Part shown: positions 40,859-48,526 of the stretch, piece after piece
Position numbering within the stretch: the first letter of the stretch is position 1
Layout of the letters: every line of letters starts with the position of its first letter
Origin: Nonomuraea zeae
GTDB lineage: Bacteria; Actinomycetota; Actinomycetes; Streptosporangiales; Streptosporangiaceae
NCBI RefSeq assembly: GCF_005889725.1
Contig: NZ_VCKX01000047.1
Span: 1-54,852 of the forward strand
DNA length: 54,852 nt
Reading direction: 5' to 3'
Made by a program: the position numbers and the translations under genes
The notes under the pieces: model-generated
The model's database searches: none
The model's input: the letters and a program-made list of their open reading frames with translations, nothing else
Told to the model about the DNA's origin: nothing

Positions 40859-40927
40859 GTTGCAAAATGCAACTCATCGGAGGTTAGGGCATACTGGTTT
40901 CAGATTGCAACTCATCGCGGAGGGGGC
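40859..40927. promoter_or_regulatory. HxlR operator: palindrome plus 12-bp direct repeat
   Basis: GTTGCA-AAA-TGCAAC is perfect (40859-40873). TGCAACTCATCG occurs twice (40868-40879 and 40916-40927). CATACT at about 40890 may be a -10. Sites near both divergent starts suggest one regulator controls both genes. Confidence 0.65.
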
Positions 40928-40929
40928 CA

Positions 40930-41382
40930 GTGGACGTCACACTCGCGGCAGGCGGCGCTTGGACCGACCCGGCCTGCCCGGTCGCACGGACCGTCGACCT
41001 GATAGGCGACCGGTGGAGCCTGCTGATCATCCGTGACGCGATGGACGGGTCCACCACCTTCACCGAGTTCCACCAGCAGCTGGGGATCGCCCGCAACATC
41101 CTCACCGACCGGCTCCGCAAGCTCGTCGAGCACGGCATCCTCGACAAGGGGGCCGCCGACGACGGCAGGCGGCAGACGTACCGGCTCACCGAAGCCGGGC
41201 AGGACCTCTTCACGGCCGTCGTCGCCCTGCGCCAATGGGGCGAGCGCCACGCCTTCGCCCCGGACGAGCCGCACTCCGTTCTCGTCGACGACCAAGGGCG
41301 GGAGCTTCCCGAGCTCCACCCGCTCGGCCAGGACGGCACGCCGCTCTCCGTCGCGGCGTCACACGTCCGGAAAACCGCCTGA
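40930..41382 (+). CDS. HxlR-family transcriptional regulator
   Basis: 150 residues. The family signature is complete: CPVARTVDLIGDRWSLLIIR, FTEFHQQLGIARNILTDRL, LVEHGILDKG, YRLTEAGQDLFTAVVAL. The single Cys16 in the opening motif may sense oxidants or electrophiles, as in related HxlR/HypR proteins. It is divergent from the MFS pump. Start GTG at 40930. Confidence 0.92.
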   Translation: MDVTLAAGGAWTDPACPVARTVDLIGDRWSLLIIRDAMDGSTTFTEFHQQLGIARNILTDRLRKLVEHGILDKGAADDGRRQTYRLTEAGQDLFTAVVALRQWGERHAFAPDEPHSVLVDDQGRELPELHPLGQDGTPLSVAASHVRKTA

Positions 41383-42239
41383 GCCCAGCCGCGACTGGCA
41401 GCCCTGGTATCAAGGGATCGATCGAGCGGTCGGCACGGCCGATCTGGCCTTCGACGCCATCCCGCCGGTCGCGCGAAAGCAGTACGTCAACGCGCTGCGC
41501 GTCGATCTGACGAACGAGCACGTCGCCTTCTACACCACGCCGACGGGCGGCTCCTATCAGACGGCCGGACAGACGGTCATCGAGTTCCTGGACACGGAGC
41601 CGGCCGTGCTGGTCGCGATCAACGCGAACTTCTCGTGGTACGACCAGGCGAACAACTTCTCGCTGCTGGGCCTCGCCATCTCGCAGGGAAATGTCGTGTG
41701 CGATCCCACGAAGCCCGCGCCGCGGCCCAACCCTCCGGCGACGGAAGCCGACGTGCCGGACCAGAGCTGCAGTCGGCGCGATCGCAATGCTGATCACGGA
41801 GGAGAACGCGGTGACTTTCCAGCTCGTCACGCAGGCCACTCCGGACTATCCCGAATCGGAGACCTACACGGCGATCGCGGGCGGCCCGCAGCCGAACGGA
41901 GGTGGTGGCTGGCCGCCTCAGCCGCAACTGCCGGCGCAGCCGCTTCTGCTGGTCGAGAACGGGGCCAACCAGGCGACACCCGAGCAGAGCCCGGTCGAGG
42001 AGGTCGCCGGGCGCACCGGTGTCGGCCTGAGCGCCGACGGGCAGTACCTCTACCTTGTCACGCTCGACGGATGCGAGAACACCGCGCAGCAGTTCAGATA
42101 CGGAGGGGGCTACTACGACATCGCGCAATGGCTGATCATCGCCGGCGCGAAGGCGCTCAATCTCGCAACGACTGTCGTAACAGCGACTCCCGCGCGGCGT
42201 CGGCGGGCCCAGGACGGTGGAAGTCGCATCAACGCGTGA
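41383..42239 (+). pseudogene. Broken phosphodiester glycosidase (NAGPA/DUF2233-type)
   Basis: From just after the HxlR stop one frame reads YQGIDRAVGTADLAFDAIPP, NALRVDLTNEHVAFYTTP, VLVAINANFSWY and LLGLAISQGNVV, the N-terminal half of a phosphodiester glycosidase. It has no start codon or signal peptide. Near 41770 the sense passes to another frame: VGAIAMLITEENAVTFQLV, ETYTAIAGGPQP, TGVGLSADGQYLYLVTLDG, WLIIAGAKALNL. After ALNL the conserved D-G-G-G-S/T core is replaced by unrelated sequence. A missing start, an internal frameshift and a lost active-site loop together argue for a dead gene. Confidence 0.65.
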
Positions 42240-42297
42240 CCAGACTGATCAGAAATCGAGAAGCACGATTCACCGACCCGCACCTACCGTGACGGCT

Positions 42298-42906
42298 ATG
42301 GCTTCCATCGAATCCGTCACCCTTGAAGTGGCCGACCCCGCGGCGGCCGGCAGCTTCTACGCCGCTTCGTTCGACTTGGGCACCCGGGTGCGTCTGCGGG
42401 CCTCGGAGGAGCCGACGACCGGCTTCCGCGGGTTCACGCTGTCGCTCATCGTGTCCCAGCCCGGCAACGTCGACGCCTTCATCGGCGCCGCCCTCGACGC
42501 CGGCGCCACGGCGTTGAAGCCGGCCGCGAAGTCGCTGTGGGGCTACGGCGGCGTCGTCCAAGCGCCGGACGGGACGATCTGGACGGTCGCGTCCTCGTCG
42601 AAGAAGGACACCGGCCCGGCCACCCGGCAGTTCGACGAGTTCGTGCTCCAGCTGGGCGTCGAGGACGTGGCCGCGAGCAAGCAGTTCTACGTCGACCACG
42701 GTCTCGCCGTGACGAAGAGCTATGGCCGCAAGTACGTCGAGTTCGCCGCCCCGTCGGATCCCGTCAAGCTGTCGCTCTACAAGCGTCGGGCCCTCGCCAA
42801 GGTCGCCGGCGTCGCTCCCGACGGCACCGGATCGCACCGGCTCGTCATCGGCGGCGACGGCGGGCCCTTCACCGACCCGGACGGCTTCGCCTGGGAGGCG
42901 GCCTAG
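42298..42906 (+). CDS. VOC-family (glyoxalase-like) protein
   Basis: 202 residues with two beta-alpha-beta-beta-beta units: SIESVTLEVADPAAAGSFYA at the N-terminus and QFDEFVLQLGVEDVAASKQF at about 112. The second unit ends with PFTDPDGFAWEAA. VOC proteins are metal-dependent lyases or dioxygenases, or resistance-type binding proteins; ligands here are incomplete, so the role is open. TACCGT at 42285-42290 ends 7 bases before the ATG and there is no ribosome site, suggesting a leaderless transcript. Its TAG shares CTAG with the TAG of trmO on the other strand. Confidence 0.8.
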   Translation: MASIESVTLEVADPAAAGSFYAASFDLGTRVRLRASEEPTTGFRGFTLSLIVSQPGNVDAFIGAALDAGATALKPAAKSLWGYGGVVQAPDGTIWTVASSSKKDTGPATRQFDEFVLQLGVEDVAASKQFYVDHGLAVTKSYGRKYVEFAAPSDPVKLSLYKRRALAKVAGVAPDGTGSHRLVIGGDGGPFTDPDGFAWEAA

Positions 42907-43304
42907 CGCGTCGCGTCCAGGGCCGGCTTCACGTCGACGATCGGGGTGCCGTCGACGGCCTCGAGCTCGGCCACCCGTACCCGAAGCCCGTCGATCGCGA
43001 GCACCCGCACGCGGTGCAGGCCGATGGGGTTGGGCCGGTCGGAGGAGCGCGTGCTGAAGACGCCGGTCAGCGGGTTCCGCGGATCGTCGCGCGGATGCAC
43101 GGCCACCACGGATCGATCGGAAAGGTGCAACCAGGTCAGAACGAACACCTCGTCGCCGGCCGCGAGGTCACGGATACCGTCGGCCACTGCGGGATCGAAC
43201 CTCAGCCAGGCATCGCCGGCGCCCTCCACACCCTGCTTCGGCGCGCTCGCGCGATCCGTCAAGGACGACTCGACGACTCCGATCGGACGAATCTCGTACG
43301 TCAT
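42903..43304 (-). CDS. trmO: tRNA (N6-threonylcarbamoyladenosine37-N6)-methyltransferase TrmO
   Basis: 133 residues, the compact UPF0066/YaeB beta-barrel. Motifs: IRPIGVVESSL at the start, FVLTWLHLSDRS, HPRDDPRNPLTGVFSTRSSD, RPNPIGLHRVRVL. The enzyme uses SAM to methylate t6A37 of threonine tRNAs. Length suits single-domain actinobacterial forms; the C-terminal extension of E. coli TrmO is absent. The ATG at 43304 has GGAGGA upstream. Related single-domain proteins are sometimes annotated only as SAM-dependent methyltransferases. Confidence 0.85.
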   Translation of the reverse strand: MTYEIRPIGVVESSLTDRASAPKQGVEGAGDAWLRFDPAVADGIRDLAAGDEVFVLTWLHLSDRSVVAVHPRDDPRNPLTGVFSTRSSDRPNPIGLHRVRVLAIDGLRVRVAELEAVDGTPIVDVKPALDATR

Positions 43305-43358
43305 GGCTCCTCCGTACCGCGGGCCGGCTCTCACGGGGCGGGCTGTGAGAATCGGTGG

Positions 43359-44306
43359 GTGACAAACGAATTTCCTGAAGGTCTGACCGTACGCCGCCCG
43401 GTGGCCGAGGACCACGCCCGTGTGCTCGCGGTGCTCGATCGCTGGTGGGGCGGGTTCGGCGGCGAAGCCGGGTCGAAAGAGCGGGCGCTGCTGCTGCCGC
43501 GGCTGTTCTTCCAGCATTTCACCACGACCAGTTTCCTGGCCGAGCGCCCTGACGGTGACCTCGCCGCCTTCCTGATCGGCTTCTTCTCGCAGAGCGACCC
43601 GGAGGTGGCCTACATCCACTTCGCCGGCGTGGATCCCGCCTTGCACGGGCGCGGTGTAGCCACCGCCCTCTACCGGGGTTTCTTCGACCAGGCGCGTGCG
43701 CAGGGCCGCCGTCGTGTCCACTGCGTCACCAGCCCCGGCAACACCGCCTCGCAGGCGTTCCACGGCCGGCTCGGGTTCGAGATGCTGCCCGGGGACGGCG
43801 ACGTGCCGGTTCAGCCGGACTACGACGGCCCCGGCCTCGACCGCGTCGTCCTCACGCTCGATCTCGACGCTCAACCGCGGACCGGCGGCACGCTCGATCT
43901 CGACGCTCAACCGCAGGCCGGCGACCGTGACGAGAGGACCCGGCCCACGCTTCGTCTGACGATCCTGCCGACGCTGTTCTCCCTCGACCATCTCCCGGAT
44001 CGTCGTCATCCCCAGGACGACTCGTGGCACGCACTCGTACGCACCCCCGACGGCCTCACCGTGATCGGCGAGGCGTCCGGGCAGACCGCCGCAGCGGACC
44101 GCTGGATCGGCATATATGACGCCGACGCGGGACACGGCCTGGACGTCCCCGGTCTCCTGGCATCCGTCGTCCAGCCGCTGGCCGACTCCGCGGTGCCGGT
44201 GTTCGTCGCCTCCACCTACCAAGCCGATCTGGTCCTGGCGCCCGAGCCGCACCGCGACCGCGCCATCGCCGCCCTGCGGGCCGCCGGCCACGAGATCACC
44301 GAGTGA
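43359..44306 (+). CDS. GNAT acetyltransferase fused to an ACT-like domain
   Basis: 315 residues. Residues 1-165 are a GNAT domain: FAGVDPALHGRGVATALYRG, then SPGNTASQAFHGRLGFEML. Residues 195-315 resemble the ACT_7/CASTOR-like domain (LTILPTLFSLDHLPD, DGLTVIGEASG, LLASVVQPLADSAVPVFVAS, AIAALRAAGHEI), which binds amino acids in regulated enzymes. The linker (166-190) contains a 12-residue tandem duplication. An amino-acid-controlled acetyltransferase is the simplest reading. The GTG at 43359 follows a weak GGTGGG site; the gene is divergent from trmO. Confidence 0.8.
   Translation: MTNEFPEGLTVRRPVAEDHARVLAVLDRWWGGFGGEAGSKERALLLPRLFFQHFTTTSFLAERPDGDLAAFLIGFFSQSDPEVAYIHFAGVDPALHGRGVATALYRGFFDQARAQGRRRVHCVTSPGNTASQAFHGRLGFEMLPGDGDVPVQPDYDGPGLDRVVLTLDLDAQPRTGGTLDLDAQPQAGDRDERTRPTLRLTILPTLFSLDHLPDRRHPQDDSWHALVRTPDGLTVIGEASGQTAAADRWIGIYDADAGHGLDVPGLLASVVQPLADSAVPVFVASTYQADLVLAPEPHRDRAIAALRAAGHEITE
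43854..43925 (+). repeat. Two 36-bp tandem repeats in the GNAT-ACT linker
   Basis: Units 43854-43889 and 43890-43925, both starting ACGCTCGATCTCGACGCTCA, encode TLDLDAQPRTGG and TLDLDAQPQAGD. The duplication is in frame and lengthens the interdomain linker. Confidence 0.8.
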
Positions 44307-44312
44307 CTGCCG

Positions 44313-44333
44313 TGACCTCGGGCCGGCAGGTCA
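44313..44333. terminator. Hairpin between convergent stops
   Basis: TGACCT (44313-44318) and AGGTCA (44328-44333) around 9 bases; CTGCCG (44307) and CGGCAG (44324) give an alternative stem. It lies in the 24-base gap between two convergent genes and overlaps the last codon of the creatininase gene. Confidence 0.45.
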
Positions 44334-45029
44334 CAGCACGCGCTCGAGCTCGGACAGCCGCGCCGCCAGAGTGGTGACCGCGGCCTCCAGCCACTTCTCG
44401 CCCCGGGCCGCGGTGGCGCGGGCCGGATTCTCGGTGTAGCCGTCGGCGTCGCGCCAGAACGTGGCCGGCTGTACGAGCACGTCCGGGACCTGCGGAATCG
44501 CGGGGGCGGCCCGGTCCGGCAGTTCCTGGACCAGATCGGGCCGAAGGGCCAGCACCGCGCTCGTCTCGACCACGCCCGCGTGGCTGGGCGCCTCCCCCGC
44601 CATGTCCCAGTAATTCAGATAGGCGGTGGACAGTCCGTAACGCACCACCGCCGCCGACGCCGCGTCCCGGCACGCGCCCTGATTGCCGCCGTGCCCGTTG
44701 ACCAGCACCAGCCTGCGCCCGCCGCACTCGGCCACGCTCCTGGCCAGATCCAGCAGTACGGCCAGCAGCGTCTCAGGACGCAGCGACAACGTGCCGCCGA
44801 AGGGCAGGTGCTGGTCGGAGGCCCCGGTCATCAGCGTCGGCGCGAGCACCGTCCGCGCCGGCGTGGCTTCGAGCGCCCGCTCCACCACGGTGGTGACCAG
44901 CAGCGCGTCGGTCCACGTGGGCAGGTGCGGCCCGTGCTGCTCGACCGCGCCCACCGGCAGCACCACGAGCGAGCCTGGCAGCAGCTCCGTCAAGCGTTCC
45001 CTGTCCAGCTCCGTCCATCTGGTGATCAC
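44331..45029 (-). CDS. Creatininase-family amidohydrolase
   Basis: 232 residues. The metal-binding signatures are intact: VLPVGAVEQHGPHLP with Glu and His, WTDALLV with Asp, LVNGHGGNQGA with the His/Asn loop, and a later Glu in GVVETSAV. Members cleave cyclic or peptide-like amides, for example creatinine, or the MftE step in mycofactocin maturation. No mycofactocin genes are in view, so a general amidohydrolase is the safe call. The GTG at 45029 has AAAGGACAG upstream. Confidence 0.88.
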   Translation of the reverse strand: MITRWTELDRERLTELLPGSLVVLPVGAVEQHGPHLPTWTDALLVTTVVERALEATPARTVLAPTLMTGASDQHLPFGGTLSLRPETLLAVLLDLARSVAECGGRRLVLVNGHGGNQGACRDAASAAVVRYGLSTAYLNYWDMAGEAPSHAGVVETSAVLALRPDLVQELPDRAAPAIPQVPDVLVQPATFWRDADGYTENPARATAARGEKWLEAAVTTLAARLSELERVL

Positions 45030-45099
45030 AGCGTCACTGTCCTTTCTGCACGTGCCGGCTCCGGCCGACATCGAAGCGGGCGACAGGCCCGATCGGTCA

Positions 45100-45524
45100 T
45101 CACAGTGTGCGGGAATCGAGGTCGAAGACCGCCTTTCCCGATACGCACCGGCCCCGCAGCGCATCGGCGGCGGCGAACTCGTTGACGTAGGACGTGAGGG
45201 TCTTGGGCGGCCCGAGGCGCCGGGCACCAGCACGCGCCTGCCGGGCGCGACCCCGGCGGACCGTAGCGAGCGGAGCGCGGCCAGGCCCGCCGTCGGCAGC
45301 GCCGCCGCCTCGGCCAGCCCGACGCCGTCCGGGGCGAGGCCGAGCGGCGCCCCGACCGGAACGCGTCCGGAGCGCGCGTTGTTGAGGTCGGCGTGGTTCA
45401 GGGAGGCATGCCGCACCTCGACGAGCACCTGCCCGGGACCGGCGACGGGTCCGGCGAACTCTCCGAAGGCCATGCTCGTAGGGGCGGACGGGCCAACGAT
45501 GAGCGCGCGCGTGGACATGGACAT
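45100..45524 (-). pseudogene. Remnant of a zinc-binding dehydrogenase/quinone oxidoreductase
   Basis: GAGAGGAGAG precedes an ATG at 45524 (or 45518). The frame begins like an MDR enzyme (ALIVGPSAPTSMAFGEFAGP, VLVEVRHASLNHADLNNARSG), jumps straight to LAEAAALPTAGLAALRSLR and RRVLVPGASG (deletion of about 50 codons), then is lost. The last 30 residues (TSYVNEFAAADALRGR, VSGKAVFDLDSRTL) are in another frame, stopping at 45100. About 140 codons remain of the usual 310. Confidence 0.7.
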
Positions 45525-45664
45525 CTCTCCTCTCGAAGTAGGTCGCTCGGCGAAGTGGCAGCGGCCACCCGTGGCCGGGATGACGAGTGCCGGGCAGATC
45601 CGCCTCCCCGGCCAGGCCGTGCCGCCGGCGGCTCGGCCGGGGGAGGCCATGGCGGCGATCGTCT

Positions 45665-45795
45665 TCAGATGGCCGCCGGAACCTTGTCCAGAAAGCCGTG
45701 GACCCCGGTGATCCGGCCGTCGGCGGCCAGCACGGCGACGTCGAAGCCGACGACCGGCGCCAAGCCGGCCCGGGAAAGCCACCGCACCCGGACAC
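45665..45795 (-). pseudogene. C-terminal fragment of an NTF2/SnoaL-like protein
   Basis: Only the last strands survive: VRWLSRAGLAPVVGFDVAVL, then AADGRITGVHGFLDKVPAAI and a stop. Full proteins of this kind are 120-150 residues. Upstream of residue VRW the sequence on the opposite strand belongs to a LuxR fragment, so the head of the gene is missing. Confidence 0.6.
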
Positions 45796-45985
45796 CCCTG
45801 ACCACGCAGGAGCTGCGGATCGTCCGCCTGGCCGCCGACGGCCTGTCCGACAAGGAGATCGCCGCCCAGCTGATCCTCAGCCCGCGCACCGTCGGCTATC
45901 ACCTGTACCAGGCCTATCCCGAACTCGGCGTGACCTCCCGGGCCCAGCTCCCGCGCTGGACCTCTGGCCGGGACTCGGTGAGCAC
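45792..45985 (+). pseudogene. LuxR helix-turn-helix fragment
   Basis: TPLTTQELRIVRLAADGLSD, then KEIAAQLILSPRTVGYHLYQ and AYPELGVTSRAQL form a complete LuxR DNA-binding domain with no start and no sensory part. It abuts the NTF2-like fragment head to head at about 45795. The frame runs on into the antisense of the next gene without a proper end. Confidence 0.65.
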
Positions 45986-46861
45986 TCACCCGAGCGCGTC
46001 TGAAGGTGATCGCAAAGCACGCAGCAGGGCGAGCAGGGTCTCGTTGATCGGTGCGGGGACGCCGTACCGGTGCGCCCGCTCCACCACCGCCCCCGTGATG
46101 GCCTCGTACTCCAGGGGCCGGCCCGCGAGCCGGTCGTACAGCATGGAGGTGCCGTCCTCGCCGCTGAAGCGGGCGTAGAAGTCCATCGTGGCCTCGACGT
46201 CCTGCTCGGACAGGCGGGCGCCGTCCGCGACGGCGATGGCGACCGCCTCCGTGACGAGCTGGCGGAACACCTCGCGAACGCCGGGCGAGGAGAGTACGTC
46301 CATGCGGCGCAGGGTCAGGGCGGTGATGGGGTTGGCGGCGACGTTGGTGAGGAGCTTGCGCCAGGCTGCCGTCAGGAAGTCCGCCTCTGCCCGGATCTCG
46401 ACCGTGCCGGCGAACAGGGCGTCGAGAGCCCGGGCGGTGTCGCCCGCGGCCACCACGAGCCGGTTGCCCGTCCGGTGCACGAGATGGCCCGGGGACGAGC
46501 GCTCCACCGCGATGTAGGCCAGCGCCGGCACGAGTCCTCGCCGTTGCCTGGCGTGCGCGATGCCGTTCTGCACCACCACGACCCTCGTACGGTCGGCAAC
46601 GAGCACGTCGAGCCAGGCCGACGGGTCGTGGTGGGCCTTGACCGTCACGATCACCCAGTCCGCGGGCCCGGTCTCGCCCGGTGCGGCGGCGAACGCGACC
46701 GGCACCGCGCGCTCGGTCCCGCCGCTCTCCAGCACGAGGCCGCCCGGATGGCGGCGTACGCACACCGTCACCGCACGGCCCGCCTCGGCCAGCCGAGCGC
46801 TCAGGTAGCCGCCGATCGCCCCGCCTCCGACGACCGCCACCCTCTCGCCATCCCCGTTCAC
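45986..46861 (-). CDS. Ketopantoate reductase-like (PanE/ApbA) oxidoreductase
   Basis: About 291 residues. The NADP-binding Rossmann start is VAVVGGGAIGGYLSARLAEA. A conserved Lys lies in VTVKAHHDPSA, VVVVQNGIAHA follows, and the catalytic C-terminal helical domain begins AAWRKLLTNVAANPITALTL (Lys plus Asn), with LSEQDVEATMDFY and LEYEAITGAVVERAHRYGVP. It reduces 2-dehydropantoate or a related 2-keto acid. I prefer the GTG at 46861; ATGs at 46879 and 46900 fall inside the repeats of the divergent promoter. It is paired with a divergent TetR gene, which suggests a catabolic rather than housekeeping role. Confidence 0.82.
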   Translation of the reverse strand: MNGDGERVAVVGGGAIGGYLSARLAEAGRAVTVCVRRHPGGLVLESGGTERAVPVAFAAAPGETGPADWVIVTVKAHHDPSAWLDVLVADRTRVVVVQNGIAHARQRRGLVPALAYIAVERSSPGHLVHRTGNRLVVAAGDTARALDALFAGTVEIRAEADFLTAAWRKLLTNVAANPITALTLRRMDVLSSPGVREVFRQLVTEAVAIAVADGARLSEQDVEATMDFYARFSGEDGTSMLYDRLAGRPLEYEAITGAVVERAHRYGVPAPINETLLALLRALRSPSDALG

Positions 46862-46866
46862 TGCTA

Positions 46867-46890
46867 AAGATGAGAACATCTTCCCATGTT
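46867..46890. promoter_or_regulatory. Overlapping inverted repeats between PanE-like and TetR genes
   Basis: AAGATG-AGAA-CATCTT (46867-46882) and AACAT-N6-ATGTT (46875-46890) are both perfect and share bases. They are a likely TetR operator covering the promoter of the PanE-like gene. Confidence 0.5.
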
Positions 46891-46951
46891 TACCATCCAC
46901 CGATCAGCCGTGGCTACTCCGCCGAGGCGGCGGCGTGGGAGGATGAAAGCG

Positions 46952-47557
46952 ATGCCGGAAGGGAAGACCGCGCGGCGGCCGATGCGCAAGGACACCGCAC
47001 AGACCCGTGACCGCCTGCTGGACGCGGCGGGCCGGCTGCTGACCGAGCGCGGCACCGCGTTCACGCTGCCCGATCTCGCCCGCGCCTCAGGAGTCGCGAC
47101 CGCGACCGTCTACCGGCACTTCGGTGACGTCCACGACGTCCATCGGGAGTTCTACTACCGCCTGATGGGCGAGCTGGTCGAGGATCTTGAGAAGATCTCG
47201 GTACGAGCCCACGGCAGGCAGCGTTTCGAGGCCGTGTGCGCCCTCTGGAGCGACCTCGCCACGAGCTGGGGCCGGGCCGCCACCCACATCCGCAGCGCCG
47301 AGGGCTTCCTCGAACGCGTGCGCCGCGGCGATCCGCCGACCTCCGCCCTGTACGGCGCGCTCGCACCGGTGCTCGGGGAGCTCGTCACCGAGCACGAGAT
47401 CCCCGAGCAGAACGTCGAGTACGCCGTGCTCCTGTGGGTCACCGTCTTCGACGAGCGCGTCATCGTCGACCTGTCCACCACCCTCGGATGGTCCCCCCGC
47501 AGGATCGGCCGGACCCTCGCGCAGACGGTGCTCACCGCCCTCACCCAGCCGGGCTGA
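46952..47557 (+). CDS. TetR-family transcriptional regulator
   Basis: 201 residues. The N-terminal helix-turn-helix is DRLLDAAGRLLTERGTAFTL, PDLARASGVATATVYRHFGD. The C-terminal ligand domain ends in RRIGRTLAQTVLTALTQPG. The ATG at 46952 has GGGAGGA 8 bases upstream; the ATG at 46943 overlaps that site. It probably controls the divergent PanE-like gene and itself. Confidence 0.9.
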   Translation: MPEGKTARRPMRKDTAQTRDRLLDAAGRLLTERGTAFTLPDLARASGVATATVYRHFGDVHDVHREFYYRLMGELVEDLEKISVRAHGRQRFEAVCALWSDLATSWGRAATHIRSAEGFLERVRRGDPPTSALYGALAPVLGELVTEHEIPEQNVEYAVLLWVTVFDERVIVDLSTTLGWSPRRIGRTLAQTVLTALTQPG

Positions 47558-47631
47558 CCACGCCTGGCTGCCGTGCGAACCCGGCGAGATCCGCATGATA
47601 AGTTCAGCGATGCTATGCAGCACCACGGCTG

Positions 47632-47703
47632 AAGGAGGTGAGACCGATCAACGCTGTCATCACAGGTCGGGGCTCCCTCGCGTGCATGGTCTAGGGAGCG
47701 CCC
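47632..47703 (+). promoter_or_regulatory. Structured leader with perfect Shine-Dalgarno and a non-ATG mini-frame
   Basis: AAGGAGGTGA (47632-47641) is a full-length match to the anti-Shine-Dalgarno. At normal spacing stands ATC (47647), not ATG, opening a 15-codon frame INAVITGRGSLACMV that ends in TAG at 47692-47694. GGGGCTCCCT (47669-47678) pairs with AGGGAGC-G-CCC (47693-47703), a 10-bp stem with one bulge whose 3' arm holds the stop codon. The next gene starts 30 bases later with a weak ribosome site. This is the geometry of translation-coupled attenuation, but ATC starts are very rare, so it may be a decayed leader. Confidence 0.45.
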
Positions 47704-47732
47704 GCAGGCACCCCGAAAGGCCTTGAAACGCT

Positions 47733-48470
47733 ATGCGCTTCAGCTTGACCTCACAGCCGTCCGCCGACGGCGTCACCGAACAATCCTTCACTCTCGGCGA
47801 GATCCCCGGCGTGCTGTTCACGCCGCGAGACGCCACCGGCCCCCGCCCGCTGATCCTGATGGGACACGGCGGCGGCCAGCACAAGAGGGCCCCTGGCATC
47901 CTGGCCGGCGCGCATCGGTTCGCCGCCGAAGGGGGTTTCGCCGTCGCGGCGATCGATGCCCCCAACCACGGCGACCGGCCGAAAGACGAGCAGTTCATCC
48001 AGTTCGCCGGCGACATGCGGGCCCGCATGGCCGCGGGAGAGCACCCGGCCGAGCTGGTCGCGGCCATGCACGACCTGCTGGCCGGACAGACCGTCGACGA
48101 CTGGCAGGCCGTGGTGACCGCGGTCCAGGAGCTCGACCACGTGGGCGAGGGCCCGGTCGGCTACTGGGGCGTGTCGATGGGCTGCGGGGTCGGTGTGCCG
48201 CTGCTCGCCGCCGACTCCCGGATCCGCGCCGCGGTGCTGGGCCTGCTCGGCGTGCACGGGCTGGCCGGGACCGCTGCCCGGGTCACCGTTCCGGTGCGGT
48301 TCCTGCTCCAGTGGGACGATACGCGGGTGTCGCGGGACCAGGCGCTGGCGCTGTTCGACGCTCTGGGCTCGAAGGACAAGACGCTGCACGCGAACCCCGG
48401 CGACCACGGGGGGATCCCCCCGCACGAAACCGATGACGCGCTGCGGTTCTTCGCCCGGCACCTCGGGTAA
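47733..48470 (+). CDS. Dienelactone-hydrolase-like alpha/beta hydrolase
   Basis: 245 residues. The nucleophile is in GPVGYWGVSMGCGVGVPLL, a candidate Asp in LLQWDDTRVSRD, and the His in NPGDHGGIPPHE. An N-terminal beta sheet carries GVLFTPRDATGPRPLILMGH. It is cytoplasmic, substrate unknown. Its ribosome site is weak (GAAAGG, 12 bases upstream), and a strong hairpin with a mini-frame lies just before it, so leader control of translation is plausible. Confidence 0.85.
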   Translation: MRFSLTSQPSADGVTEQSFTLGEIPGVLFTPRDATGPRPLILMGHGGGQHKRAPGILAGAHRFAAEGGFAVAAIDAPNHGDRPKDEQFIQFAGDMRARMAAGEHPAELVAAMHDLLAGQTVDDWQAVVTAVQELDHVGEGPVGYWGVSMGCGVGVPLLAADSRIRAAVLGLLGVHGLAGTAARVTVPVRFLLQWDDTRVSRDQALALFDALGSKDKTLHANPGDHGGIPPHETDDALRFFARHLG

Positions 48471-48526
48471 GGCCGCCGCCTGATGGCTCGCGGCGCGCCG
48501 GCGCGTCGCGAGCCGGGCTGTCCGGC

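Noticed and set aside
44331..45029. Creatininase-family gene as part of a mycofactocin cluster
   Set aside because: No MftA, MftB, MftC or linked dehydrogenase genes occur in the window.
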